From: Flavobacteriia bacterium
Lineage (GTDB): Bacteria; Bacteroidota; Bacteroidia; Flavobacteriales; Flavobacteriaceae
Reading direction: 5' to 3'
Assembly (NCBI GenBank): GCA_003973375.1
Contig: QNYL01000023.1
Location: forward strand, 1 to 6,220
DNA length: 6,220 bases
The notes under the pieces are model-generated. The model worked only from the letters and a program-made list of their open reading frames with translations. It was not told where the DNA came from and made no database searches. A program made the translations under genes and the position numbers. Every line of letters starts with the position of its first letter. The first letter of the stretch is position 1. Below are positions 6,075 to 6,220 of the stretch, one piece after another.

Positions 6075-6220
6075 ATCAGGAAGGTCCCGTCTTCTAAAGC
6101 TTTTATCTGAATTTTATGGCCTTGAGTTTGGGCAAAGCGAGAGACGTTCTGTACCGCAGACTCATTATCCACCCATACTTCTAAAATTTCTCCTGCGGTG
6201 AGTTTATCTAATTCTTCTTT
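6026..6220 (-). CDS. TusA/YedF-like sulfur-carrier domain, C-terminal part, partial at both ends
   Basis: The minus-strand frame is open from the right edge for 64 codons to a TGA at 6029-6031 or just past it, with no start codon in view. Its residues read as the second half of a TusA-like fold: LDKLTAGEILEVWVDNE, then SAVQNVSRFAQTQGHKIQI, then DGTFLIQIQK. The VDNE-AV-NVSRFA pattern is closer to YedF-type proteins, which carry a TusA-like domain followed by a DsrE-like domain, than to classical short TusA. The CPxP active-site segment would lie upstream, beyond the window. After the domain the frame reads GKGKPVGEIS and stops. The last residues come from DNA that belongs to lhgO, so the real C-terminus, possibly with a DsrE domain, is probably lost at the junction. 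TusA proteins relay sulfur for tRNA thiolation and related pathways; YedF's role is unclear. Family assignment is by eye and moderate. Confidence 0.65.
   Translation of the reverse strand, partial: KEELDKLTAGEILEVWVDNESAVQNVSRFAQTQGHKIQIKALEDGTFLIQIQKQGKGKPVGEIS
6029..6040. other. Probable breakpoint joining lhgO to TusA/YedF-like DNA
   Basis: Plus-strand LhgO homology ends at about codon 90-91 (ending near 6035). Minus-strand TusA/YedF homology is lost at the same place, where its frame hits a stop inside lhgO DNA. Two oppositely oriented genes losing homology within about a dozen bases indicates a join, either in the genome or in the assembly. No repeat, target duplication or insertion sequence end is seen at the join. 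Confidence 0.65.

Overview
The window looks like chromosomal DNA of a member of the Bacteroidota, most likely a flavobacterium. The DNA is AT-rich, and two minus-strand gene starts are preceded by the TAnnTTTG promoter box typical of this phylum. There are essentially no well-placed Shine-Dalgarno sites, and the Ffh, FolD and MsrB proteins look flavobacterial. This assignment comes from reading the sequence, not from a database search.

Layout: positions 1-126 hold six tandem copies of a 21-bp unit that runs off the left edge, followed by a gene-free, AT-rich stretch to 362. From 363 to 4027 four genes lie on the minus strand. In transcription order they are an alpha/beta hydrolase of unknown substrate, an exported methionine sulfoxide reductase B only 2 bp downstream, then ffh (the signal recognition particle GTPase) with its own promoter box, and folD (one-carbon folate enzyme) 25 bp after ffh. 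The probable units are hydrolase-msrB and ffh-folD.

The divergent spacer (4028-4453) carries a 162-bp non-coding element with 15-bp perfect terminal inverted repeats and a 5-bp TAATT duplication on both sides. I read it as a miniature inverted-repeat transposable element (MITE). Its right end contains a perfect Bacteroidota -7 box pointing at the next gene. On the plus strand follow a UMF1/Atg22-like major facilitator transporter and, overlapping it by 23 bp, the start of an L-2-hydroxyglutarate oxidase/dehydrogenase (lhgO).

The lhgO homology stops abruptly after about 90 residues. From about 6037 to the end the DNA instead encodes, on the minus strand, the C-terminal half of a TusA/YedF-like sulfur-carrier domain, which also appears cut at the same point. 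Two unrelated, oppositely oriented genes broken at one position point to a rearrangement breakpoint or an assembly/amplification chimera.

I see no new multi-gene system. The items most worth a second look are the MITE with its outward promoter box, the lhgO/YedF junction, and the 21-bp tandem array.
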